The notes beneath the pieces were generated by a model. It was given only the letters and a program-made list of their open reading frames with translations. It was not told the DNA's origin and searched no databases. From the NCBI GenBank assembly GCA_014529385.2, contig CM043947.1, positions 115,895,587-115,959,586 on the forward strand: a stretch of 64,000 nt of DNA, read 5' to 3'. Each line of letters starts with the position of its first letter. Within the stretch, counting starts at the first letter, position 1. Origin of the DNA: Adiantum capillus-veneris (taxonomy: Eukaryota > Streptophyta > Polypodiopsida > Polypodiales > Pteridaceae). The translations under genes were made by a program, and so were the position numbers. Below are positions 34,594-46,480 of this stretch, piece after piece.

Positions 34594-37091
34594 TTACATG
34601 CGATGAATGATTCTGCAATAAAACCACTGAAATAACTCCTTCAAACTGTTTGCCTTATTTTGAGAGCCTCCATGTTGTGTGTGTCTAAAGTAGGAATTTC
34701 TAGCCATGTAATGAGACTTCTCCAGGCCCTGGGTGTTCCATATACCTAGATTCCCATACTTTTGGATGAAGTATGGCAAATGATTAAAAATAATGTGCTG
34801 CAAAACAAGAAATTTATTTAGAAATTTAAACACAAACTTAGTACTAAGACTATCTGAGGTGCTTTGAATTTACCATGTAATGAGTGATTTGAGTGTCAGT
34901 CCATGCTGTCTTGAAGGATTTTTTTAGTAGTTGAAGGTTCTCTTTAAAATCGCTGAGATTATCCTACGACCAATCATCATTATCACACATTTGAATTAAT
35001 GTGTCAATGGAATGCCACACATCACCCTTTGCATTGCGAGTTGTTGGCTCTTGGTCTTTCACTGCTAAATGAAGTGTTTTCCAGTGCATATACTCACCTT
35101 TGCTAATGTAGGTAGAGTGATATACTCTCCCTCGCTTTGTTAGCTTCACATCTTTCATACCTTGAGGTTTAGATAGAAACGGCATGCCTTGACCCCACTT
35201 ATGGATGGTTTCTAGGGTACATCTTTCTCATTGGTTGACATTTTTTTGTCTCGTTGTATTTTCACATTGCCCCCATGTAGACCAATATCTGACAAAACTA
35301 GTTCCAAAGCCTCTAGAATGACTTCTCTACAATTCGGCAGAGACCATGCATTGTACAAATATGGACATTAACAAGTGGTATATCCAGAACTGGTCGGAAA
35401 TTAGAGTCTTGATTGTGACGAGTAGGAGCCTTTCGCCACCACTTTGGGTCCATCACTTTTGCAGGCTCCATGCAATACAATCATGGAGACTTTGCCATGG
35501 CACCCATTCCACAATTATACATACACTTCAGTGTTTTGAGGTCACCTGCAAGATGCCATTGAACTTGATAGTCTCCTCTCCCACCTACAGCCGATACCTC
35601 TCCTCGATTCATTTTCCTATCAATGATATCTGGAATAGGGGTTTGATTGAACACCCAAAATAAAATTTCATGGTCTTATTTGTTTACCTGCAAGATTAAT
35701 CCTTATGAGATATAAAAAATAAATCTAAAATTCAGGTACAATAGAGGGCTTTCTAGAGATGCAAAATTGGAGATAATTGGATTACCTGAAATGCACCAAG
35801 CCACCATATGTTTGTTTCTGATTGAGCACTGAAGTATGAAGGGTCATTAGTGGGACATTTGGAAAGAGTCCTATTCATTAATGTGATTGTAACTGGCTCT
35901 AGCTTCTTCTCTTTAAGAATTAATCTCACACTCATCCTAGCTTCAAAACAAAATGTAGAACGCCACCTCTCTTTTCGAATGTGATATTGTAGAACTCTAC
36001 CATTCTAATTTGCAACAAAGTGAGGTCCATGAAGATATTATTGTACTCATCATAAGTGATAGTAGTTCCCTGTGAGCTATAAATATCTTGATTATGAAAT
36101 GGACATCCAATAAAGTCTATTTGTTCATTATTGAGATGTAGTCTTTCCTTCCAAACACTTGCAGCTATTGGTAAAAGCTTAGACTTTATTCCCTTCTTTG
36201 CAAACATGGAAGAGATAGACTATTGAATAGCTGAGTAACCTCTTTTACTAACTCCATGTGAGTCCAATGTACCTTGTATATGCTTGGTAGGCACTGCATT
36301 CTTTGAAGTGAATTTGTCAACGACATCCCGTTGCAAAACCTTAAACTTTTTGTCATGCATTATATCCTTTGCAAGACCACTAGTTATCAATGGCTTTAAC
36401 TGCTTTCCTACATTGGCCTTGGGTCTATGTTTTCTTTGTCTGGATAGATGGAATCTCTACAAAGAAAGCATAACTAGCATAAACAAAAACTTAGATTAGT
36501 TTAAATTAATTAGACAATTTACAATGCTCACCTCAATGCTTAGATTCTTTTCTTAAGGCCACCAGATCCTACCTTCAACGTTTCAAGATTCCGTAGTTTC
36601 TTCTTTCGCACACGAGTGCCTAACATTGTCTCTTTGTTTTGTAATGACCATACCTTTGTTCGCAAGACCTGTGATTCTTGTGTGCATTGCATTACAATAT
36701 TTTGGTCCTCATGATGCAAGTTTGAAAGTCGCTGAATCTCATTTTGTTGGTGCTTCACCATGTCTTGAAAAGTTTTTGATTTGTTGTTTAAAGCTTTATG
36801 GTAGCCAATCAATCCATTCTCTCCATTATCTGCAAAGGTCAATAGGTTAGTGGGATTTGAAAATTCACGGAAAGCATTGGTCATGGGATTCAATCGATAG
36901 AGTGAGCCTTTCGTCCAAATATCTAAGTGTTTTGCTCCCTCTACTCTGAGTCTCTCTGTCATGATCGGTGTCACTTTGATGTTAGTTTTTCCTCGCTTAC
37001 ACAGTGGTGTATGTTGGGGATCCAGGTCAATCTGTAAATGATAGAAGGGTCTTTTAAGGAGGACATTTGTGGGAGTGGAAGAATAAGCCAT
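34594..37091 (-). pseudogene. Transposase-like spliced gene of unassigned family (gene A)
   Basis: Minus strand from ATG 37091. Exon 1 (37091-36532) includes a coiled-coil-like stretch (QDMVKHQQNEIQRLSNL). Introns are supported by GT-AG ends at 36457-36531 and 35689-35785. Exon 2 carries HGVSKRGYSAIQ then TAG then SISSMFAKKG, and LEPVTITLMNRTL with FSAQSETNIWWLGAFQ. Exon 3 has WHLAGDLKTLKCMYNCGMGA, a TGA in place of one residue before LYC, and IPLVNVHICTMHGLCRIVEK. The C-terminal part has QGLEKSHYMARNSYFRHTQH followed by LKELFQWFY. The GDLK/CxxC-like/LEKSH order resembles DDE-type transposases of large eukaryotic DNA transposons, but I cannot name the superfamily. Several stops and frame changes: pseudogene. 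Confidence 0.6.
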
Positions 37092-37409
37092 GTATACAAC
37101 ATGGCAAGAAAGGGAGGATTTCTCTAAGGTTAGTGCTCAAACAGTGAGAGAGTAAGGAGAGAGCAGGTTTGGAAGGATACGTCCTATTTCCTTTAGTCAT
37201 ACATTCCATGTACATGAAACTCCCTCCAATTGTAGGATGTTCATTAAATGCAACTAAAAAAGATTTATTCTTCAATAATCACGGCCATTATGACACTGTG
37301 GCAAGAATTTACTTGTAAGTGCACTTTTCGAATGGTTATTCCAAGTTTACAATTGCTTTTACCACACCTATTTTCTAGAGAGAGAAAGTCAAAATTCTAT
37401 TTTTCTTAG

Positions 37410-37447
37410 AAGGCCCTCCAAATGACCTTCGAAATTTCCTAATGCAA
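37410..37447 (-). repeat. 38-bp inverted repeat, right copy
   Basis: Reverse complement matches 23562-23599 at 35 of 38 positions. It lies about 320 bp upstream of the gene A start, as a transposon end would. Confidence 0.6.
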
Positions 37448-37449
37448 TA

Positions 37450-37946
37450 CTTACACACTCTGAGGGATATTTTATCATAAGCCAAAGAGAATTACAATTA
37501 CCCACTGCCCGCAGGTCGAAGCTATGTTCATGGCAAAGGTGGGTATATTTAATCAAAGACACCTATGACGTTGCTTTCTACATCAAAAGTAGATATGTGA
37601 TTGGTGCAAAGATTTTTCAAAGCATTACAATGTGCCATGGAAAAAGCAAAAGCAAATTGATTGTGGCGTGACTCTCAGTATAGTGCACAAAAACTATTTA
37701 AAGCAACCACCTTGGCAAAGAAAAACATTGCAAAATATGAATGAGCATATGGATATGTTACAACTCAACTCGAAGGTGTGTTTGCATCCTCTTAGTGAGA
37801 TGATGCCTAAATTCTAGTTTATTCTGATCACTTTTGTAGACTGTTGTTATAAAATCTCATATCTAACCAACCTAAATGATTTTTTCATATTAAACTGGTC
37901 ATTTAATGTGGGAGAACAAACGGGAACAAGGGTTAGAATATAGATA
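37450..37946. other. Gene-free stretch
   Basis: No supported gene or repeat; AT-rich. Short open stretch 37632-37817 has no motif. Confidence 0.4.
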
Positions 37947-38646
37947 TGTGCTTATGGATCTATCTTAACTCGGGGCCAAGGTAAAAGGGGTCCAAATGAG
38001 AGAGGGTCTTTCAAAGAGCAAGGCTAGCTAATGGAGCTTTAAGACCTTAGGGTTAGCTTCATTAAAGACCTCCAATGGTTAGTGTTCAAATTCCTTTGAC
38101 CTTAGGCAAGCTAGGGTTGTTCTTGAGCTGGGAACCCAGCTCAAGATTGAGGTGCTTGTCGTGCTTGCTGACTAAGGTGGTTGTCATGCTTAATGACCAA
38201 AGTGCTAAGGTGATCCATAACCAAGGTGTTCAAGGGGTTCAAGGTGTTCCCAAAAGTCAACATGATCCCTACTCAAGGGGGGGCAAGCCCTCATTTTAGG
38301 AGCATGAGAGAGAACACACATACCCTCGCAGGAGGCAACCTTGGTTTAAAGAAGTAACAAGGACACTTGTCAAGTTCCTTTTCATGTTTCCATCATGGTG
38401 TGCCTAAAGCCTATTGGTTGGCCTCTCAAGGGGTCCAATGATAATTTAGCTAATTTATTTAATTGATTATGCATTTATCAAGTCCTCTCTCTCAAAGGGT
38501 AAAGGGGGACACTTGTCCGAAGGTTAGCATGGTTGCTTGATATGCACCCTGCATGTGATTGTCTAGGCTTGTAGGGGTTCAATCATCTTCTAGTATGAGC
38601 TACAAGAGGGTGTTGACCAAGGAAGCTAGGGGCTAGCTTGGGGGGT

Positions 38647-38768
<122 letters not shown>

Positions 38769-39023
38769 TGTGTGAAGTGCAAAGTGCAAGAGCTCTATCT
38801 CCTTCTCCAAGCATGTTGACAAGTTGAGAGCCTACACCAACACTCTTGGCTATGGAATGAAAATCCAACCGAGAGCCATGCTTCAATGCTTAATCTTACC
38901 ATCTTCTTCATCTTCATTACTATGCCATTATTCTATGCTAAGAAATAAGAGTGATAATAAGTGAGGAACTATTTCTTTCTCCTATGAATGCTTCTTCTTC
39001 CTCTTCCCTACCCTCATTCCCCG

Positions 39024-39269
39024 CTAGCTCTCTCCACCTTTGAAGGTGTTTGAGGCCGTGGGATTGAGGTTGGGGATGGTAAATGCTTTTACAAAGTTTA
39101 TGCTATGCTTGTGATGCATGAAGATTTCCATCTTCATTGCATCACCTAGGTCACAAGGAACACAAATATTGTATTGTACCAAGTCTCTCTTGATGGGAGA
39201 ATCTATAATACAAAAGCCTATTGGAGGGGGGACCGGATCCACATAAATTTGGTCCTCAATTGTTGACAT
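39024..39269 (-). other. Antisense open frame inside the LTR, conserved in the second LTR copy
   Basis: ATG 39269 begins MSTIEDQIYVDPVPPPIG. The frame in the inverted copy (61176-61520, plus strand) contains MTIVDDRIYTKPVPPPIG and the shared CVPCDLGDAMKME and FMHHKH stretches. The two stay alignable for about 65 residues. No known domain. Similarity may only reflect LTR homology. Confidence 0.4.
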
Positions 39270-39449
39270 GTTCTTTAATTCTCTCTCTTGCAAAAGTATT
39301 CTTCATGAGAAGTCAATTAAGTATAATGGTTACGTTGCTACTACTAGTTAAGTTCACCCTCTATGATCTCAAAGTAGTCTCATGAAAATGATCACTCTAA
39401 GTCTCTTAATTCCGCTATTCTCAAATTTCATAGGCCATTTAGATTACAT

Positions 39450-39461
39450 TGGTATCGGAGC
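39450..39461 (+). promoter_or_regulatory. Primer-binding site, variant of the initiator-Met type
   Basis: TGGTATCGGAGC one base after the LTR end; one mismatch to the copia site. Confidence 0.75.
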
Positions 39462-39837
39462 TATTGGTTTCTCTTTTCTTATTTGAGAAGAGAGGTCCTT
39501 CATTTGTCCATGAAAGGTTGGACTTGCACATTGCAACAGGGTAAGTGGGACATGGATCTATTATCTTGGTTGAGAAGGGCTTAGTTTGAGGTAAAACATT
39601 GGGAACTATCGTATTAATAATGGAGTCTCTCGGGGCTTGCCTTTGACTTAACTCTCAATAGGAACCATAATCAAACGATCAATGTTAAACCCTCTCCAGT
39701 ATTCTTTGCAATCAACAGGACTCTAAGCCACGAGTGCGGCTACTTGAGAACTAATTTTCAAAGGTAGAGAAGAGTAGCAACTAAGGTTTTTGAGGGTACC
39801 AAAGCACAAAGTAATTTATACATAAGTTTAATTAGCA

Positions 39838-42802
39838 TGGCTGACAATAACCAAGGCAGTAGAATGAACATTGATAGCTTTGATTTTGCACATGAGACTC
39901 CTAGGCAGAAGACTCTCTCCCATAAGAGAGGAGGAAATTAAAGAACAAGAAAGAAGCAAATCCCTAAGTTCCTGTAAAAATGTGGCTCCACGAAGAAGGT
40001 GGACGTCTAGATGGTCGCCAACTCCTCCCAAGAGGAAATGGTCAACCCATAGTCCTTCTGTCACCATTCCAAAAGGGAAGAGAGGAAACAATGGAAGAAA
40101 AAGGCAAGAAATAGTTCACCCTCTTCTCCTTCTTCTTCACCTTCTACCTCTTTCGATGAAAGCAACAGATACACTCCTAGAGAATAGAAGAGGACAGGAC
40201 ATCGCAAATCCTACCTTGCATGTAAAAGGTCCCAAAAGCTCAAAAAAATCAAAGAGGGAGGAAAGAGTATCTCTTTTCTTACTTATGATGGCACCTTTGG
40301 TGCTACCAACAGAGTATTGGCCTTCATCCAGCAATTGGATACGGCATTTGGAGACTAGGGCTTCACAAAGTCCTCCAAGCTACACCATGTACCTATGCAC
40401 TTTTAGATATCATCAATGGTGGGCTAGCCTTCGAAAATGGTGAGGATCCAAAGACATGGAAAAATCTACCAGTTTCCATCATGAAGCAATTCCTTGCATG
40501 CGATACAAAGGACAAAGTGCTTACTGAATGGAGGATATTGAAGCTACTCTTCGATGCGTCTATCCACAAACATGTGGAAAAGTTTTGGGATTTACATCTC
40601 AAGGCTACTATCTTTCAAAAGATAGACTTTGTTGAGTAAAAGAAACAATTCTGTGCGAGATTACCTAAAGAAATGGCCGAGTATGTCAACTCTCAACGGC
40701 TTGGTTCTATCACAGAAATAATCCACCACACTATGGTTTCTTTGAGAATCAATTTCCAACAAGGGGCTAGAAGAAATACCAAGCCCATGGAAAGAAAAGA
40801 CAAAAATGATGCAAAGGGAAAAACCAATGCCCAAAATTCTTTGCAAGGCAATTCCAACAACAACAACATTAATTGGTCCAAGGAGAAGGGAGTTTACAAA
40901 GGTAAAAATAAACTCTCTCACCTGAAGAGCTAGAAGCTTTTTGTAAGGACCACAAATGCTTCAAGTGAGGGAAGCAAGGACATGGATATCATTCTTACCC
41001 CAAAAGAAATGCCCGTAATGAGACTCCTAAAGCTTCGAATGAGAGCTTCCACATTCGAAGATCCAAAAGAGGATGCTCATTGCAAAGGATTACCTCTCTC
41101 CCAGGCTCGGGGAAAGGTAAGGGAGCATGATGCCTATATCTTGTTTGACCCTGGCTCTACTCACAACTTCATACTAACGGAGTTTACCACTAAATTGGGC
41201 ATTCAGGCTTTGGATCATATGGGAGATACTGTAATTGCCCATGGAGCCTTCAAGGGATAACAAGCCTCCGTTACTCCTTTGATTGGGAAGTTGAGGTTTC
41301 ATTTTCAAAGTGATGCAAACAAAGAAGACTTTTACATCTCTCCTCTCCAACATGAGATTGTTATCCTTAGGGCACCATGGTTCAACCGCATGGCTGCCAA
41401 CATGAAGTTCCTGAAAGGAGAATCTACTTCATCTACAGGGAAAAGAGCATGTATATAGATGCTAGTGAGTCCGGTTGTACTATAACACTTGTAAATTCAC
41501 CTTCTTTTGATAAGTCAACAAAAATCTTAGTTTTCGCGTACATGATTTTTGTCAAAGAGTATCAAACTGATACTAATGTTAACAAAACAAAGTGTTAGGA
41601 ATTAAGAAGAATTAGACTTGTTTAATTTTCTAAATAGATTCCAAGACGTGTTCATTGATGATATCCCTATGGACTTACCTCAAAAACAAGGGGATGATGA
41701 CCATCGAATTGAAATCCTACCAGGAAGCTCACCACCTAACAAGCCTCCTTATTGAGTTTTCCAAGCTCAACAAGAGGAGATCATGAGGCAAGTACAAGAA
41801 TTGGTAGACAAAGGGATGGTAAGGCCTAGCTCCTCTCCCTTTTGTTCTCCAGCCCTTTTGGTGCAAAAGAAAGATGGTACATATCGCATGTGTGTGGATT
41901 ATCGAGTGCTAAACCATATCACTATCAAAAACAGATTTCTCGTACCGCGGGTAGAAGATCTATTTGATAATCTATAAGGTTTGACCTACTTCAATAAAAT
42001 TGACCTTAAAAGTGGCTATCATCAAATGAGGATAGTGAATGAAGATATCTAAAGACCGCGTTCCGTACAACGTTTGGTCTTTATGAATATCTAGTCATTA
42101 CTTTTGGCTTGACTAATGCACCAGCCACATTCAATTGTTTAATGGAGAAAATCTTTAGACCCTACCGTAAGTTCACTGGAGTGTTTTTTGATGATATCAT
42201 CATATACTCAAGTCCTTGGAGTAACACAAGCAACACCTCCATGTAAATTTTCAAGCTTTGAGGGAGAATGAGTTTTTTATCAATCAAAAGAAGAGTGGAT
42301 TTTTTATTCAAGAGATTTAATACTTAGGTCATATTATCGCACAAGATGATATCCGTATGGATCCATCAAAGTTGGAGGTAATAAAAGCATGGCCTAATCC
42401 AAGGAATCTACATGAGCTAAGAAGATTTATTGGTATGTGTGCATACTATAGATGATTCATACCCAAATTCTCTCAAATAGCAGGACCATTGCATGACTTA
42501 ACGAAGAGAAATGTTAAGTACTCATGGACTACTAAGGAGAAAAATTTGTTTGACAAGCTCAAAGAGAAGCTTACCTCCCAACCAGTCCTTATGCTTCCAG
42601 ATCTCTCAAATCCATTTCAGGTCCAATGTGATGCTTGTGGTGATTGTCTTGGAGCAGTTTTGCTTCAAGAGGGGCATGGCATAGCATATAAGAGCCAAAG
42701 GCTCAATGCCAATGAACGAGTCTTGGGCATATGCGAAAAAGAGCTTTTAGCTGTTCTACATGCCCTAGACACGTGGAAGCACTATCTACTGGGGACTCTG
42801 GT
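39838..42802 (+). pseudogene. Ty3/gypsy gag-pol, heavily broken and 3' truncated
   Basis: Gag begins at ATG 39838 (MADNNQGSRMNI) and breaks within 40 codons; later pieces recur in several frames. A zinc-knuckle remnant near 40938-40990 has lost two cysteines (stop and Tyr). Protease: YILFDPGSTHNFI (41140-41175). Reverse transcriptase: LVQKKDGTYRMCVDYR (41860-41905), [11 protein letters not shown] (42107-42139) and the catalytic FFDDIIIYS from 42184. RNase H begins QVQCDACGDCLGAVLLQE (42618) and stops at HYLLGT near 42802, where unrelated tandem-repeat DNA begins. Integrase and 3' LTR are missing. Many stops: an old, dead copy. Confidence 0.85.
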
Positions 42803-44640
42803 CTCCTTATTCCTGCTATTTGGTTTTTGTGTGATTTGGATCAATTTAGGTCAAGCAAAAGTCAATTCACAGACCTCGTTTAGGGGTTTCACCTTGAACT
42901 GTTTTTGACACTTTTAATGAGCTTTTTGGACTTTTTTTGACAATGTTTCTTTGGGGACTTTAGTTCCCAATGGTCTTTACTATAGACTGGAAAAGTTTAT
43001 GTCCAAAAATTTCTCAGAGGGTACATGGATTGCAATCCATGTTCCACCACTTTTGGATCTGAACTTTGGTGTGCTGATAGCTTATCATGTTTGTAGCTTG
43101 CTCCATAAAGAATTTCTAGATTTGGATCAGTTTTTCCCTACAAAAACTGACTTCTACAGTCTGTTGTCATAGTTTTGACAATGAACTATTTTTGGTACTT
43201 TTTTTGCAAATGGTTCTTTTGGGAAAGTTGTTCCAAATGATACCAACTACCTACTGCTCAAATCTCAGCCAAGACTTTTTGATGAGGTATATGGATCGTG
43301 ATCCATGTTCCATTACATCTGAACACCAAGTTTGGTCTGATGACTATCTGACACCCTATTAGTGAATTTGGGAATTTTTCAATTCCCACTTTCAACAAAA
43401 GCTTAAGATTTGACCACATGGTCAAATATTATACAAATTTTTGAGATCATGGCTTGGAAGATCTTTTCAAGTACTACCTTGTGGAAGGATTTGGTCTTAG
43501 AAAAGAGGTTGAGATTTGTTCATATGGACAAATCTTCAAGACATTGGTGATTCCCAAATTGTCTCTAAAGTCTAAAACTCTCTAATATGGTGTTATCTGT
43601 AGTGTCAGTAGTCTATTCCACCACTTCTTTTTGAATTTGGACAATTTTTTCCGAATGAAAAGTGAATTTTTTTGTCTGCCTTGCGATTTTTGGCTATCTG
43701 GTAGAATTTTGGTGCTTTGATCAACTTTTTTAATTTTTTGCTATACTCCCTTTGGAAAAGTTGTTCCCCTAGTTATCAGGGATGTGCTTGTCAAATATCA
43801 GTCCCAAATGTCGAAAGGTGCATGGATTGCGATCCATGTTTGACAACATTTTTCATGAATTTTGTTATGCAGACTCTCTATTCTCTATAGAAGCCAAATC
43901 TCACCCCTTTTTGAATTTAGATCCAAAAAAGTTGAAAACCCCCATATTTTGTGTATGAAATGCATGTTTTGTTGTTTTTCCCTGACAGTCAATTTTGATG
44001 TGATTTTTGAGTTTCTCTGTCAAGAAAACTTGATGAGAGCAATGTCCCATTGTTGCATAGTGCCACTAGTCACTTTTCTGCCAAAACGGTCTCTGAGGTA
44101 CATCAATTGTGATCCATGTTCCTCCATAGATTCTGGCCAAACTTTCCAAATTGCTTCTAGAAAGTCTAACAATGCTCTTGATCTACAAATTTTTAAATTT
44201 GGATCATTTTTGAGGTCTCTACCATCAAATTTTTAGAATTTCAAAATTATGGTCATTTCGGTCAAAATATGGTTTTTACTATTTTTCCCTCAATTTTTTA
44301 GCCCAAATTTGATGGTGGTAGTTTCTACTTACCATAGTCCTAAGTACTCAAATGAAACATGAAACAAAAACAAACAAAAGGTATAAAACAAAGTCAAACC
44401 AGAAAACTGAACAGCACTCTAAAAGCATAGAGAAAATTGAAGAATGAAATGCTTTTGGCTATTTCACTCACAACCCTCTTTACCTCTCGAGAATAGATCT
44501 AGCAAGTCCTCGACTTCTAGACTCTATCAAGCACTAAACCTCATGTCTAGCTACTTCGCTGCTAAAGTGTAAATGGAATGGAAGACAAATCTTCAAAAAC
44601 AAAAAGCTCTAAATACGCACAAGGTCACTCACCAACTGAG
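42803..44640. repeat. Degenerate tandem repeats of about 267 bp with palindromic core
   Basis: Four units carry the core CATGGATTGCAATCCATG (43024-43041, perfect 18-bp palindrome) or variants at 43290, 43821 and 44101; spacing 267, 530 and 280 bp fits a 267-bp period with one lost core. Flanking phrases (TTGACAATG, GGTTCTTTTGGGAAAGTTG) also recur. Read on the minus strand this is the leader just downstream of the primer site at 44648-44665. No gene. Confidence 0.65.
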
Positions 44641-44647
44641 GATCATA

Positions 44648-44665
44648 TCCCCGATAGCGGCGCCA
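44648..44665 (-). promoter_or_regulatory. Primer-binding site of a minus-strand gypsy element
   Basis: Minus strand reads TGGCGCCGCTATCGGGGA one base after an LTR end ...GCTAACA. This matches the TGGCGCCG...GGGGA type common in plant Tat/Ogre-like elements. Confidence 0.75.
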
Positions 44666-44666
44666 A

Positions 44667-46480
44667 TGTTAGCGGGTTGTTGTGAGGACGTCTAGCATAG
44701 TAATCTGGCACTAACATAATGTCAATACTCAGGGAAATGACTTGGATGGGGCACGAAGACTCTATGAGGTTGTCAATCTCAAGAAGTGAACCTAACAAGC
44801 TAGCGCAACAACTCAATAAGCAAACCAATCGGTCAATGATCAGGGAAATCTGCATATGTCCTTTCTCACCGCTCTAGGTCATCACGCCATTTTCGCATTT
44901 GAACGAGCTTGAAATGCAACAAAACTTTAGGAGGAGGTCTAGGACACCTAGGGGCACTATCCTACCAAGTCTGGTCGTAATCTGACAAGGTGACAAAATC
45001 ACGATTCTTCATGAAAAAGGTCCTAAAAACTGCAACAAAACTATCCAAACAAAACTATTCAAAAAGTCACCCTATGGTCTAAGAACACTGTCCTATGGTC
45101 AAAATGACTAAAAACAGTGATTCAAGCACTCAAATATGCAATAAATGCTCTCAGACGCATTGTCACAAACCACAGCAAAACTGACAATGCTTACACTTGA
45201 ATGGAAGAGCAAAGAGAGAGGAGCACAATGCAAGTTTCAAAATTGAAAATAGATTACCCAATCATTAGTTTTGTGATGATTATAAGTTGGAGCAGCTTTG
45301 TAGCTTGAGCATACAATTTTAGAGCTCCTTTCTTCTCTAAAGATAAGCCTTCTTTCACATTAAGGTTATTGACCTTTATACTTAGGAACTTGTAAATGGG
45401 CCAATGCTGGTTCACATGGATCTTTACAATTGTCATCACAAAATTACAACTCAGGAGATTGACTTGCTACTCTAGAATTAGGATTTACATGAGTATTACT
45501 ACACTAGATCGGCAAAATAATAAACTACAAATGTGGTGTCCAGATACGTGTTCGGCCAGGTGGGTGTCCGTCCGGTTTGTCTCTTAACACTTTCTCACCA
45601 ACCTTTGTTTGATCTTACCAAAGCCATCGCTAGTTGGCAGACTTGATGCTTCACTTGTACTCTAACCTTTCACTCGAGAACTGCTTTTGGTACTACTGGG
45701 ACTCACACCTTGCACTTTCGGAATGCTCTTAAAATACTAGTCTTTAGTATGATGAACCAGCTTGTGAGCCTTCAAGACCACCTAGACAATGTACAAAAAA
45801 GACTTCGAACACTCTATTGGTGGTTTTCACCACTTTATAGATGGTTTTCAGCATTGTATTGGTATTTTTTACCACTTACTGAGGGTTTTCACCATTGTAT
45901 TGGTGGTTTCGACCACTTTATTACTAAATTCCACCACCATGGAATGAAGTACCCACCAAGAAATCTTAAAACTAGCTACTTTTGACCAGTTTCAATAGGT
46001 TTTCACCATTGTATAGGTGGTTTTCAAGACTCTATTAGTGCTTTTTACCACTATATTAAGCGTGGTCCACCATTGTATTGGTGGTTTCAACCACTTTATT
46101 GCTGAATTCCACCACCACGGAATGAAGTACCCACCAAGAAATCTTAAAACCTAGCTTCTTTTGACCCGTTTCAATAAGTTTCCACAATGTATAGGTGGTT
46201 TCCACCACTCATAGATGGTTTCCAACACTATATTGGTGGTTTTTACCACAATATTGAGGTTTCCACCATTTTGTTGGTGGTTTTAACCACCGAAGACTCA
46301 GGTACCTAGTAAGAAATCTTAAGGCCCAGTGAATTTTACCAGTTTCAATAGGTTTCTACCAAGTCAATGGTTTTCACCATTCCTTTACTGGTTTAAAGTG
46401 CAACCAATTCTGGTTTCTAGTAGGTCTATTTGTGCTTTCTACTCATCCCAGGGGTATGGTTTCTACCACTTTCCATTTGA
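44667..46480 (-). repeat. LTR end region of a second minus-strand gypsy element
   Basis: Begins on the plus strand with TGTTAGCGGG, next to the primer site. It extends right and includes a minisatellite. At 46481 it changes abruptly into the U3 sequence of the Tat element described below. Confidence 0.55.
45820..46440 (+). repeat. Minisatellite of GGTGGTTTTCACCATTGTAT units, period about 177 bp
   Basis: Roughly 30-bp units built on GGTGGTTT...ACCAC hairpins are arranged in a larger period: CACCAAGAAATCTTAAAAC recurs at 45954 and 46132, and a divergent AAGAAATCTTAAGG at 46311 (178 and 175 bp). Confidence 0.8.

Noticed and set aside
35346-35663. Plus-strand open frame opposite gene A
   Set aside because: The minus strand of the same bases carries the ordered transposase-like motifs; the plus frame is a shadow.
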